DNA from: Alphaproteobacteria bacterium
GTDB taxonomy: Bacteria; Pseudomonadota; Alphaproteobacteria; GCA-2731375
Assembly (NCBI GenBank): GCA_030746295.1
Contig: JASLMY010000301.1
Location: 1-5,021 of the forward strand
Direction of reading: 5' to 3'
Length of the DNA stretch: 5,021 nucleotides
In this document: positions 1 to 5,021 of the stretch, in pieces
Numbering within the stretch: position 1 is the first letter of the stretch
Layout of the letters: each line of letters opens with the position of its first letter
Translations under genes and position numbers: made by a program
The notes under the pieces: generated by a model
The model's database searches: none
What the model was told of the DNA's origin: nothing
What the model saw: the letters and a program-made list of their open reading frames with translations, nothing else

Positions 1-695
1 AGTGGTTTGACAATCAAAAGCAATCAATCAACAGCATCCGTCAGTTGCTACAAGCGCGAATTGAGAAAACTAATGCACGTCGTGAGATAACTACTGAAGA
101 AACTAAACGCTTAGCTAAGTTAGAAGCAATAGCTGACAAACTTAAACGTGGAGAAAACGTGCAAAACCGCCAGTTACAAACGTGGTTAAGCGAAGAAGAA
201 TACGAGCAGCTAGAGTATGGTTGGAAAGAACAGCTTGAACTGCGTAGTGAACTTAAAGACAAACCAAGCAACTTAAAGCGATACGAAGAAAAGCTGAAGC
301 AAGCTACTTTTAACTACAATCGTGCAGAAGGCTATGGCAGCAAGGGCAATCACGCTACCGCAAAGACGTTCTACAACAAGAGTGAAAGCCTTTGTGAAGA
401 TGCACTAGAGATACTGCAAGAAATTTTTCACTCTGACAGCAGTCTTCGTGGTTGGTTTGATAGAGACATTAGCTTTGAAGTTGGCGGTGACTTGAGTGCA
501 GATATAGTTTCGCTTCCACGCTTAGTTACATCGCGTAGCCGCGAAAAGCTAAGTGACGATAGCAGGCTTACAAGCAAGCAGAGTGTGAAGTTAGCTGTAG
601 TTGAACGTGCAATGTACAACATTGGTAGAGACGCAGCGCCAGCACCCAAAGATGATATATCCAAGCTAGATGAGTTTCTGAACACAGATGACTAA
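1..695 (+). CDS. Unrecognised charged helical protein, 5'-truncated
   Basis: The reading frame is open from the left edge (first full codon TGG at 3) to TAA at 693-695, giving 230 visible residues. The true start lies outside the window; a TTG at 45 has no ribosome binding site before it and sits inside the open frame, so I do not use it. The first 125 or so residues are rich in Lys, Glu, Arg and Gln and look strongly helical, possibly coiled coil. A mixed segment with GGDLSADIVSLPRLVTSRSR follows, and the protein ends in an acidic tail, DEFLNTDD. I see no signal peptide, membrane segment or catalytic motif. Codon use is AT-leaning, unlike every gene to the right, which points to a foreign origin. 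An attC-like palindrome begins 5 bases after the stop, so it may be an integron cassette gene; a phage or plasmid gene is an alternative. No function can be assigned. Confidence 0.75.
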   Translation, partial: WFDNQKQSINSIRQLLQARIEKTNARREITTEETKRLAKLEAIADKLKRGENVQNRQLQTWLSEEEYEQLEYGWKEQLELRSELKDKPSNLKRYEEKLKQATFNYNRAEGYGSKGNHATAKTFYNKSESLCEDALEILQEIFHSDSSLRGWFDRDISFEVGGDLSADIVSLPRLVTSRSREKLSDDSRLTSKQSVKLAVVERAMYNIGRDAAPAPKDDISKLDEFLNTDD

Positions 696-700
696 TCTTC

Positions 701-823
701 GTCTTACAATGTGCAACAAGTGATTGCGTAAACTATTGAATTGCAATAGTTTCACAAGCGTAGATAAATCGTGCAAACTAGTGTTGGAGTTACACACTTC
801 TTGCACAACACCTATTGTTAGGT
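701..823 (+). repeat. attC-like imperfect palindrome (possible integron cassette recombination site)
   Basis: The right end is GTTAGGT (817-823), an exact match to the integron R' core GTTRRRY. The left end is GTCTTAC (701-707), one base off the R'' core RYYYAAC. Inside these, TGTGCAACAAGTG (710-722) pairs with CACTTCTTGCACA (795-807) at 12 of 13 positions. The total of 123 bases fits the known attC size range, and the position just after a stop codon fits a gene cassette. Against it, the stretch between inner arm and core is uneven (2 bases on the left, 9 on the right), and the R'' core has a T where A is expected. No integrase or second attC site is visible, so this is a resemblance, not a proof. 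Confidence 0.35.
730..752. repeat. Perfect AT-rich inverted repeat, possible weak terminator
   Basis: AAACTATTG (730-738) and CAATAGTTT (744-752) form a perfect 9-bp stem around a 5-base loop, 35 bases after the stop of the left gene. It lies inside the larger attC-like palindrome and could be an apical arm of it. As a terminator it is poor: only two G:C pairs per arm and no run of T after it apart from the TTT inside the stem. Confidence 0.4.
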
Positions 824-824
824 G
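809..824. repeat. Small perfect hairpin CACCTA-TTGT-TAGGTG
   Basis: CACCTA (809-814) and TAGGTG (819-824) are perfect reverse complements around a TTGT loop. The hairpin overlaps the GTTAGGT core at the end of the attC-like palindrome and lies just before the change of base composition. It may be part of a recombination end; by itself it proves nothing. Confidence 0.4.
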
Positions 825-1047
825 GTAAATGATTGTCAAGACTGGAGTCCTGCCGGTCTGGTGGGCGCATTTTGTCCCCTAGCGGAGAGTGTCCCGATGC
901 CGAGAACGAGGAGCCCGTACCCTGCGAAATCAGGGGAACAGATTGTCGTATCGGCCCAGAATCGGCGCGGCGTCGGTCGCCTGGCCAGGGAGGTCGAGCC
1001 CTTGGCGCCGAAGATGTGGCTTGTCCGCCGCAGGCATCGTTGTTAAT
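824..1047. other. Gene-free GC-rich leader upstream of the TetR operon
   Basis: The open frames here on both strands encode Arg-, Pro- and Ser-rich sequences with no recognisable domain and no ribosome binding site, so I annotate no gene. The frame of the TetR gene stays open back to 889, but those residues do not resemble a TetR N-terminus. Small structures seen: CCCTG (920-924) facing CAGGG (931-935), and the motif TGTC at 834, 873 and 890, which might be a worn mobile-element end. With the AT-rich tail to its left, the gene-free stretch covers 696-1080. Confidence 0.5.
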
Positions 1048-1073
1048 GTTAAACAAACGATTGTTTGGTTAAC
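1048..1073. promoter_or_regulatory. Probable TetR operator (26-bp palindrome)
   Basis: The halves GTTAAACAAACGA (1048-1060) and TTGTTTGGTTAAC (1061-1073) are reverse complements at 11 of 13 positions, with a CAAAC/GTTTG core. It is an AT-rich island in GC-rich DNA, 7 bases before the ATG of the TetR gene. Size, symmetry and place are those of a TetR-family operator, so the repressor probably controls its own operon by blocking the promoter. I could not find a convincing -35/-10 pair, so the exact promoter is open. Confidence 0.7.
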
Positions 1074-1080
1074 GCTGGCC

Positions 1081-1740
1081 ATGACCGATTCTGTCGCAAC
1101 GCGATCGAAGCTTGGCGCCGCGAGGGGCGGGGGCCCGAACGCGCGGCTGCCTGCCGAGAGCCGGGCCAGGCGCCAGAACAACCGCCGCCAGGAGGTCCTC
1201 GACGCGGCCGCCGCCTGTTTCGCCGGGCGCGGCTATCGGGCCACCACGATGCGCGAAATCGCGGCCCAGGCCGGCATGCTGCCGGGCTCGATCTACTATC
1301 ACTTCCCCTCCAAGGAGGAGCTTCTGCTCGCCGTCTACGAGGAGGGCGTCCGCCGGATCGAGGCGGTGATCGACGGCGCCGTGGCCGCCGTCGAAGGGCC
1401 CTGGGCCAGGCTCGAGGCCGCCTGTGCCGCGCACCTGGAGGCGATCCTGGACGAAAGCGACTATGCCCGCGTCATCATCCGGGTCCTGCCCGAGGACGCG
1501 GGCGAGGCGGCGGCGGCGCTGGTCGCGCTCCGCGACCGTTACGAGGGACGCTTCCGCGCCCTCTTCCAGGCCGTGCCGTTGGCTGCCGGGGCCGATCGCG
1601 GTGCCTTGCGGCTGTTGTTGATCGGGGCGATGAACTGGTCCCAGGTCTGGTATCGGCCGGGCCGCGAGCCGCCGGCGGCGTTGGCCCGCACCTTCGTCCG
1701 CGCCCTGCGGCCCGGCGCCGAGGTGGAGGCAGCGCCATGA
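1081..1740 (+). CDS. TetR/AcrR-family transcriptional regulator
   Basis: A 219-residue DNA-binding repressor, probably released from DNA by a CoA thioester of the pathway it controls (inference). The TetR N-terminal domain spans about residues 36-85: [22 protein letters not shown], then the helix-turn-helix with [19 protein letters not shown] and the usual F-P-S-K-E-E-L follow-on. An Arg-rich extension of about 30 residues precedes it. The C-terminal ligand domain contains [13 protein letters not shown] (residues 182-194), an N-W...W-Y-x-P-G pattern known from TetR regulators of acyl-CoA metabolism such as KstR2. ATG at 1081 is chosen because it gives normal family length and lies right behind the operator; the frame is open upstream but those residues do not fit. 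No clear ribosome binding site precedes it, so a very short or absent leader is possible. Its stop overlaps the next start (ATGA, 1737-1740), so it is the first gene of the operon. Confidence 0.9.
   Translation: MTDSVATRSKLGAARGGGPNARLPAESRARRQNNRRQEVLDAAAACFAGRGYRATTMREIAAQAGMLPGSIYYHFPSKEELLLAVYEEGVRRIEAVIDGAVAAVEGPWARLEAACAAHLEAILDESDYARVIIRVLPEDAGEAAAALVALRDRYEGRFRALFQAVPLAAGADRGALRLLLIGAMNWSQVWYRPGREPPAALARTFVRALRPGAEVEAAP
1725..1729 (+). promoter_or_regulatory. Ribosome binding site for the B12-binding subunit
   Basis: GGAGG lies 7 bases before the ATG at 1737, inside the end of the TetR gene. A second ATG follows directly at 1740 (spacing 10). The spacing favours 1737; the two starts differ by one Met only. 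Confidence 0.6.
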
Positions 1741-2186
1741 TGGCCGAGACGCTGGCCGGGCTCAGCCCGCCGCCCCGGGTGCTGGTCACCAAGATCGGGC
1801 TCGACGGCCACGACCGCGGCAGCCGCATCGTCGCCGCCTACCTGCGCGATGCCGGCATGGAGGTGATCTACACCGCCCCCTGGCAGGAGACCGAGACCGT
1901 GGTGCGCCTGGCGCTGGAGGAAGACGTCGACGTCATCGGCTTGAGCTCGCTCGCCACCGACCACCTCTTGGTGCCGGGGCTGATGCGGGCGATCGGCGCC
2001 GCTGGTCTGGGTCACGTTCGGGTCGTGGTCGGCGGCATCGTGCCGAAGGCCGAGCAGGCGGCCCTGCACGAGGCCGGCGTCGCCGAGATCTTCGAGCCCG
2101 GCGCCGGCCGCGATGCCATCATCGACAGCGTCGCCCGGCTGGCCCGGGCGGCACGAACGGAAAGCGAAAAGGGAGACGGGGCATGA
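1737..2186 (+). CDS. Small B12-binding subunit of a two-part acyl-CoA mutase
   Basis: A 149-residue stand-alone cobalamin-binding domain that supplies adenosylcobalamin to the mutase encoded next. The base-off/His-on signature D-x-H-x-x-G is complete: D23, H25, G28 in [11 protein letters not shown], where H25 would be the lower cobalt ligand. The other family motifs are also present: S-x-L at 70-72 (GLSSL) and the Gly pair at 99-100 (VVVGG). The Rossmann-like pattern of alternating strands and helices covers about residues 13-135, followed by a short charged tail. Length matches small subunits of split mutases such as IcmB and HcmB (about 130-150 residues); fused methylmalonyl-CoA mutases carry this domain at their C-terminus. 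The stop overlaps the start of the large subunit (ATGA, 2183-2186), fitting coupled translation of two partners. The cofactor role is certain by motif; the substrate is not known. Confidence 0.92.
   Translation: MMAETLAGLSPPPRVLVTKIGLDGHDRGSRIVAAYLRDAGMEVIYTAPWQETETVVRLALEEDVDVIGLSSLATDHLLVPGLMRAIGAAGLGHVRVVVGGIVPKAEQAALHEAGVAEIFEPGAGRDAIIDSVARLARAARTESEKGDGA
2171..2175 (+). promoter_or_regulatory. Ribosome binding site for the mutase large subunit
   Basis: GGGAG lies 7 bases before the ATG at 2183, within the last codons of the small subunit. It supports that start, as does the ATGA overlap. Confidence 0.6.
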
Positions 2187-3862
2187 GCGACAAGGCCGTG
2201 CAGTTGACGCTACCGGGGCTCGACCAGGCACGCGGCGAGTGGCGTCGCGCCTACCGGGACCAGATCGGCGACGAGCCGACGATCCGCAACCGCTCCGGCC
2301 TCGAGGTCAAGCCGCTCTACACGCCCGAGGACTGGTCGGGCGAGCGCTATCTCGACGAGCTGGGCTTCCCGGGCCAGGCGCCCTATACCCGCGGCATCTA
2401 TCCGACCATGCATCGCGGCCGCTCGTGGAGCCAGCGCCAGCTGATCGGCCTCGGCACGCCCGAGGACTACAACGAGCGGATCACCAAGCTGCTGGCCGCC
2501 GGCACCACGGCGATCAGCTTCATCCCCTGCAATTCGGGCTTCCGCGGCCTCGACTGCGACGAGGTCGACCCCGCCATCCTCGGCACCTGCGGCACCATCG
2601 CCAACACCGTCGACGACATGGACACCGGCCTTGCCGGGGTGCCGATCGGCGAGATCTCGACGGCGATGAACGATCCCTCGCCGTTCACGCTGTTGGCCTT
2701 GGTGTTGGGCGTGGCGGAACGGCGCGGCGTGCCCTGGGAGCGGATCAGCGGCACCTCGAACCAGAGCGACTACATCTCCCATTTCGTCGCCAACCACATG
2801 TTCTATCGGCTCTCGCTGCCGGGCTCCCGGCGGATGCTCTTGGACCACATCGCCTTCTGCCGCGAGCGGTTGCCGAGCTGGAACCCGGTCTCGGTAGTCG
2901 GCCAGCACATGCAGCAAGCCGGTGCGACCCCGGCCGAGACCATGGGCTTCACGCTCTCCACCGCGATCCAATACGCCGAGGACTGCATCGCCCGCGGCAT
3001 GGACCCGGACCTGTTCCTGCCGCGCTTCACCTTCTTCTTCGACATTTCGATCAGCTTCTTCGAGGAGATCGCCAAGTTCCGCGCCGGCCGGCGGATCTGG
3101 GCCCGGATCGCCCGCGACCGGCTGGGTGCGAAGGACCCGCGCTCGTGGCGCTTCAAGTTCCACGGCCAGACCTCGGGCGTCGATCTGACCCGCCAACAGC
3201 CCTTGAACAACGTCGCCCGGGTGGCGACCCAGGCGATCGCCGGCATCCTCTCGGGCCTGCAGTCGATGCACACCGATTCCTACGACGAGGCGATCAGCAC
3301 ACCGACCGAGGAGGCGGCCCGCATCGCCGTGGCGACCCAGAACATCCTGCGCGAGGAGGCCCATCTCTGCGACGTCATCGATCCCTTGGGCGGCTCCTAT
3401 TACGTCGAGACTTTGACCGACCAGATGGAGGCCGAGACCGAGGCCGTGATCGCCAAGATCGACGCCGAGGGCGGCATGTACAAGGCGGTCGAGGCCGGCA
3501 TCGTCCAGACCATGATCGGCCAATCGGCGCTACGTCACCAACAACGGATCGACGACGGCGAGGAGAAAGTGGTCGGCGTCAACTGCTACCAGGTCGAGGA
3601 AGACGAGAGCGAGATCCCCTTCCAGCGCGCCGACCCGGCGCGGATCCAGGCCCAGGTCGACAAGTTCCGGCACTTCAAGGAGAGCCGCAGCCAGGCGGCC
3701 GTGGCCGCGGCCGAGACCGCCTTGCGCCGAGCCGCAAACAACGAGGCCGAGAACCTCTTCGAGCGCGTCGTCGGTGGCGCCATCGCCGGCATGAGCCACG
3801 GCGAGATCGTCGCCACGCTGCGCGACGAGCTCGGCACCGGCGAGCCGCTGATCGTCGCATGA
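2183..3862 (+). CDS. B12-dependent acyl-CoA mutase, large (catalytic) subunit, divergent active site
   Basis: A 559-residue member of the methylmalonyl-CoA mutase family with the substrate TIM barrel (about 40-420) and a helical C-terminal part, but no B12 domain; that is encoded by the gene just upstream. Family landmarks: [10 protein letters not shown] (67-76), [16 protein letters not shown] (85-100), [13 protein letters not shown] (240-252) with H242 matching the catalytic His244 of Propionibacterium [26 protein letters not shown] (279-301), [11 protein letters not shown] (360-370) and [11 protein letters not shown] (399-409). By eye against remembered MCM numbering, Tyr89 is Leu87 and the carboxylate-binding Arg207 is Ala203 or Asn204. 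Tyr243 is Gln241, and the usual AFDL loop reads I-P-C-N (114-117). Loss of Arg207 argues against methylmalonyl-CoA, and the other changes also differ from isobutyryl- and 2-hydroxyisobutyryl-CoA mutases. It probably moves a carbon group in an acyl-CoA, by adenosyl radical chemistry, but the substrate is unknown. Its stop overlaps the MeaB start (ATGA, 3859-3862). Confidence 0.92.
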   Translation: MSDKAVQLTLPGLDQARGEWRRAYRDQIGDEPTIRNRSGLEVKPLYTPEDWSGERYLDELGFPGQAPYTRGIYPTMHRGRSWSQRQLIGLGTPEDYNERITKLLAAGTTAISFIPCNSGFRGLDCDEVDPAILGTCGTIANTVDDMDTGLAGVPIGEISTAMNDPSPFTLLALVLGVAERRGVPWERISGTSNQSDYISHFVANHMFYRLSLPGSRRMLLDHIAFCRERLPSWNPVSVVGQHMQQAGATPAETMGFTLSTAIQYAEDCIARGMDPDLFLPRFTFFFDISISFFEEIAKFRAGRRIWARIARDRLGAKDPRSWRFKFHGQTSGVDLTRQQPLNNVARVATQAIAGILSGLQSMHTDSYDEAISTPTEEAARIAVATQNILREEAHLCDVIDPLGGSYYVETLTDQMEAETEAVIAKIDAEGGMYKAVEAGIVQTMIGQSALRHQQRIDDGEEKVVGVNCYQVEEDESEIPFQRADPARIQAQVDKFRHFKESRSQAAVAAAETALRRAANNEAENLFERVVGGAIAGMSHGEIVATLRDELGTGEPLIVA

Positions 3863-4839
3863 ACGATGCCGCGCAGAGGCCGGCGGACGATGCCCGGGCG
3901 TTGCTGGCGGGCCTCTTCGCCGGCGAGGTCAGGGCGCTGGCCCGCGCCATCACCGCGGTCGAGAGCGGGGCGGCTACGGCGCCGGCGATCCAGAAGGCGA
4001 TCCAGCCCCGGCTCGGCAACGCCGTCCTGGTCGGCTTCACCGGCGCGCCGGGGGCGGGCAAGTCGACGCTGATCAACGCCTATATCGGCGAGCTGCGCCG
4101 GCGGGGGAAAACCGTCGCCGTTGCCGCCGTCGATCCCTCCAGCCCGATCTCCGGCGGTGCCGTGCTGGGCGACCGCATCCGCATGGGCGAGCACACCGTC
4201 GACGACGGCGTCTATATCCGCTCGCTCGCCTCGCGCGGCCACTTGGGTGGGCTCTCGGCAGCAATTGCCAAAGTGGTCGACGTCATCGACGCCGCCGGCT
4301 GGGACGTCGTCATCCTCGAGACCGTCGGCGCCGGGCAGTCCGAGGTCGAGGTCGCCGAGATCGCCGACGTCAAGGTCGTGGTCAACGCGCCCGGCCTCGG
4401 CGACGACATCCAGGCGCTCAAGGCCGGCATCTTAGAGATCGCCGACATCCTGGTCGTCAACAAGGCCGACCTGCCGCTGGCCGACCTGGCGGCGAGCACG
4501 CTCGAGTCCATGCTGGGCTTGCGCGCCGGCGCCGGCGCGAGCGTGCCGATCGTCAAGACCGTCGCCACCGAGGCCGACGGCGTGGCGGAGCTGGCCGACC
4601 GCATCGAGGGCGTCGCCCAGGCACGTTCCGGCGACGACCGCGATGCCCGCGCCCGCGCCCGGGTGCACCGCCTGCTGGCGCAGGCCGCCGGCCACCAGGC
4701 CCATGATGCCGTCGCCGCCCTGCCCGAGGACCGGGTCGCCGCGCTTTGCCGGCGGATCCTGGCCGGCGAGGTCGACCTGGACAACGCCGCCCGCGAGCTG
4801 CTCGCCCGGGGCGCCACCGGCGAAGACATGGCGAACTGA
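3859..4839 (+). CDS. meaB: MeaB/ArgK-type P-loop GTPase, mutase chaperone
   Basis: A 326-residue G3E-family GTPase. In this family the protein binds the mutase, gates the loading of intact adenosylcobalamin and helps remove damaged cofactor. The domains are in normal order: a helical N-terminal arm (about 10-50), Walker [10 protein letters not shown] (62-70), the switch segment [19 protein letters not shown] (91-109), [12 protein letters not shown] (154-165), [19 protein letters not shown] (178-196), the guanine-specificity motif NKAD (201-204), and a C-terminal helical dimerisation arm (about 240-320). All key GTPase motifs look intact, and the length fits the family. ATG at 3859 gives this arrangement and overlaps the mutase stop; the frame is open far upstream only as a shadow of the mutase gene. 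Placement right after the two mutase subunits indicates it serves this enzyme. ArgK is an old name for the same family; a kinase role is not supported. Confidence 0.93.
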   Translation: MNDAAQRPADDARALLAGLFAGEVRALARAITAVESGAATAPAIQKAIQPRLGNAVLVGFTGAPGAGKSTLINAYIGELRRRGKTVAVAAVDPSSPISGGAVLGDRIRMGEHTVDDGVYIRSLASRGHLGGLSAAIAKVVDVIDAAGWDVVILETVGAGQSEVEVAEIADVKVVVNAPGLGDDIQALKAGILEIADILVVNKADLPLADLAASTLESMLGLRAGAGASVPIVKTVATEADGVAELADRIEGVAQARSGDDRDARARARVHRLLAQAAGHQAHDAVAALPEDRVAALCRRILAGEVDLDNAARELLARGATGEDMAN

Positions 4840-4845
4840 CCCTAT

Positions 4846-4854
4846 AGGAGGAGA
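4846..4854 (+). promoter_or_regulatory. Strong ribosome binding site for the crotonase gene
   Basis: AGGAGGAGA lies just before the GTG at 4861; AGGAGG (4846-4851) has a 9-base gap to it. It decides the GTG start. It is the only gene in the operon set off by a spacer rather than an overlap, so its translation can start independently of MeaB. Confidence 0.8.
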
Positions 4855-4860
4855 CCCCCC

Positions 4861-5021
4861 GTGAGCTACGAGACATTCGACTTCGAGATCCAAGACGGCG
4901 TGGCCCGGATCACGCTCAACCGGCCCGATGCCTTCAACGCCATGTCGAAGGAGATGGCATGTGAGCTGATGCACGTCTCGATCCGCTGTGGCGAGGAGGC
5001 TGAAATCCGCGCGGTGCTGAT
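4861..5021 (+). CDS. Enoyl-CoA hydratase/isomerase (crotonase family), 3'-truncated
   Basis: Only the first 53 residues are in the window; the gene runs off the right edge. They read as the start of the crotonase fold: a strand pair around FDFEIQDGVARITLNRPDAFNAMS (7-29), with the hallmark L-N-R-P-x-x-x-N-A-M pattern that precedes the CoA-binding region, then a helix and the beginning of the next strand (IRAVL). The family hydrates or isomerises enoyl-CoA esters, and some members hydrolyse or ligate CoA thioesters; the oxyanion-hole and catalytic Glu residues lie outside the window, so the reaction cannot be fixed. The GTG start is set by the strong upstream AGGAGG. Being co-directional and 21 bases behind meaB, it is probably co-transcribed and acts in the same acyl-CoA pathway as the mutase. 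Confidence 0.88.
   Translation, partial: MSYETFDFEIQDGVARITLNRPDAFNAMSKEMACELMHVSIRCGEEAEIRAVL

Noticed and set aside
730..752. Strong rho-independent terminator for the left gene
   Set aside because: The stem is perfect but AT-rich and is not followed by a T run; it is kept only as an inverted repeat.
834..896. Possible end of an IS21-like insertion sequence, from repeated TGTC motifs at 834, 873 and 890
   Set aside because: Only short motifs, no transposase remnant on either strand, no matching second end and no target duplication in the window.
889..1080. Upstream extension of the TetR gene, since its frame is open from 889
   Set aside because: The added residues are Arg-rich and unlike a TetR N-terminus, the operator would lie inside the coding region, and ATG at 1081 gives a normal family length.
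2210..3523. Long minus-strand open frame opposite the mutase gene
   Set aside because: High-GC codon use leaves stop-free shadow frames; the translation has no recognisable domain and the plus strand encodes a clear mutase.
2113..3858. A very long frame running through the mutase into meaB, as if they were one fused protein
   Set aside because: The part before 3859 is in a different frame from the mutase and reads as low-complexity Arg/Pro/Gly sequence; it is a GC-rich shadow frame. MeaB starts at 3859.
2183..3862. Naming the large subunit as methylmalonyl-CoA mutase (mutA/mcmA) or isobutyryl-CoA mutase (icmA)
   Set aside because: The substrate-defining residues of those enzymes are not present, so a specific name would mislead.
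1..5021. CRISPR array, tRNA or rRNA genes
   Set aside because: I saw no regularly spaced direct repeats and no tRNA- or rRNA-like sequence on reading both strands.

Overview
The window joins two stretches of very different composition. Bases 1 to about 830 are fairly AT-rich (26 G/C in bases 1-60, counted by hand). From about 840 to the end the DNA is strongly GC-rich (45 G/C in bases 1801-1860), with third codon positions almost all G or C. The GC-rich part looks like a high-GC proteobacterium, perhaps an alphaproteobacterium; this rests on codon use and the style of the proteins, not on a database match.

Left part: the 3' end of a gene for a charged, helical protein I do not recognise, open through the left edge and ending at 695. 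Directly after its stop lies an imperfect palindrome (701-823) that resembles an integron attC recombination site. The composition changes just beyond it. This could be the last gene cassette of an array, another mobile or phage fragment, or an assembly join.

Middle: 824-1047 is GC-rich with no supportable gene. It leads to a clear TetR-type palindrome (1048-1073), 7 bases before the start of a TetR-family repressor gene (1081-1740).

Right part: a tight operon. The TetR gene, a stand-alone B12-binding subunit (1737-2186), a B12-dependent acyl-CoA mutase large subunit without a B12 domain (2183-3862) and a MeaB-type GTPase chaperone (3859-4839) are joined by three ATGA stop/start overlaps. 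After 21 bases with a strong ribosome binding site, an enoyl-CoA hydratase/isomerase (crotonase family) gene begins at 4861 and runs off the right edge.

Together the genes describe a regulated CoA-thioester pathway. A two-subunit adenosylcobalamin mutase rearranges the carbon skeleton of an acyl-CoA, MeaB loads and protects the cofactor, and the crotonase probably acts before or after the rearrangement. The point of most interest is that the mutase lacks the residues that define methylmalonyl-, isobutyryl- or 2-hydroxyisobutyryl-CoA mutases, so its substrate is probably something else.
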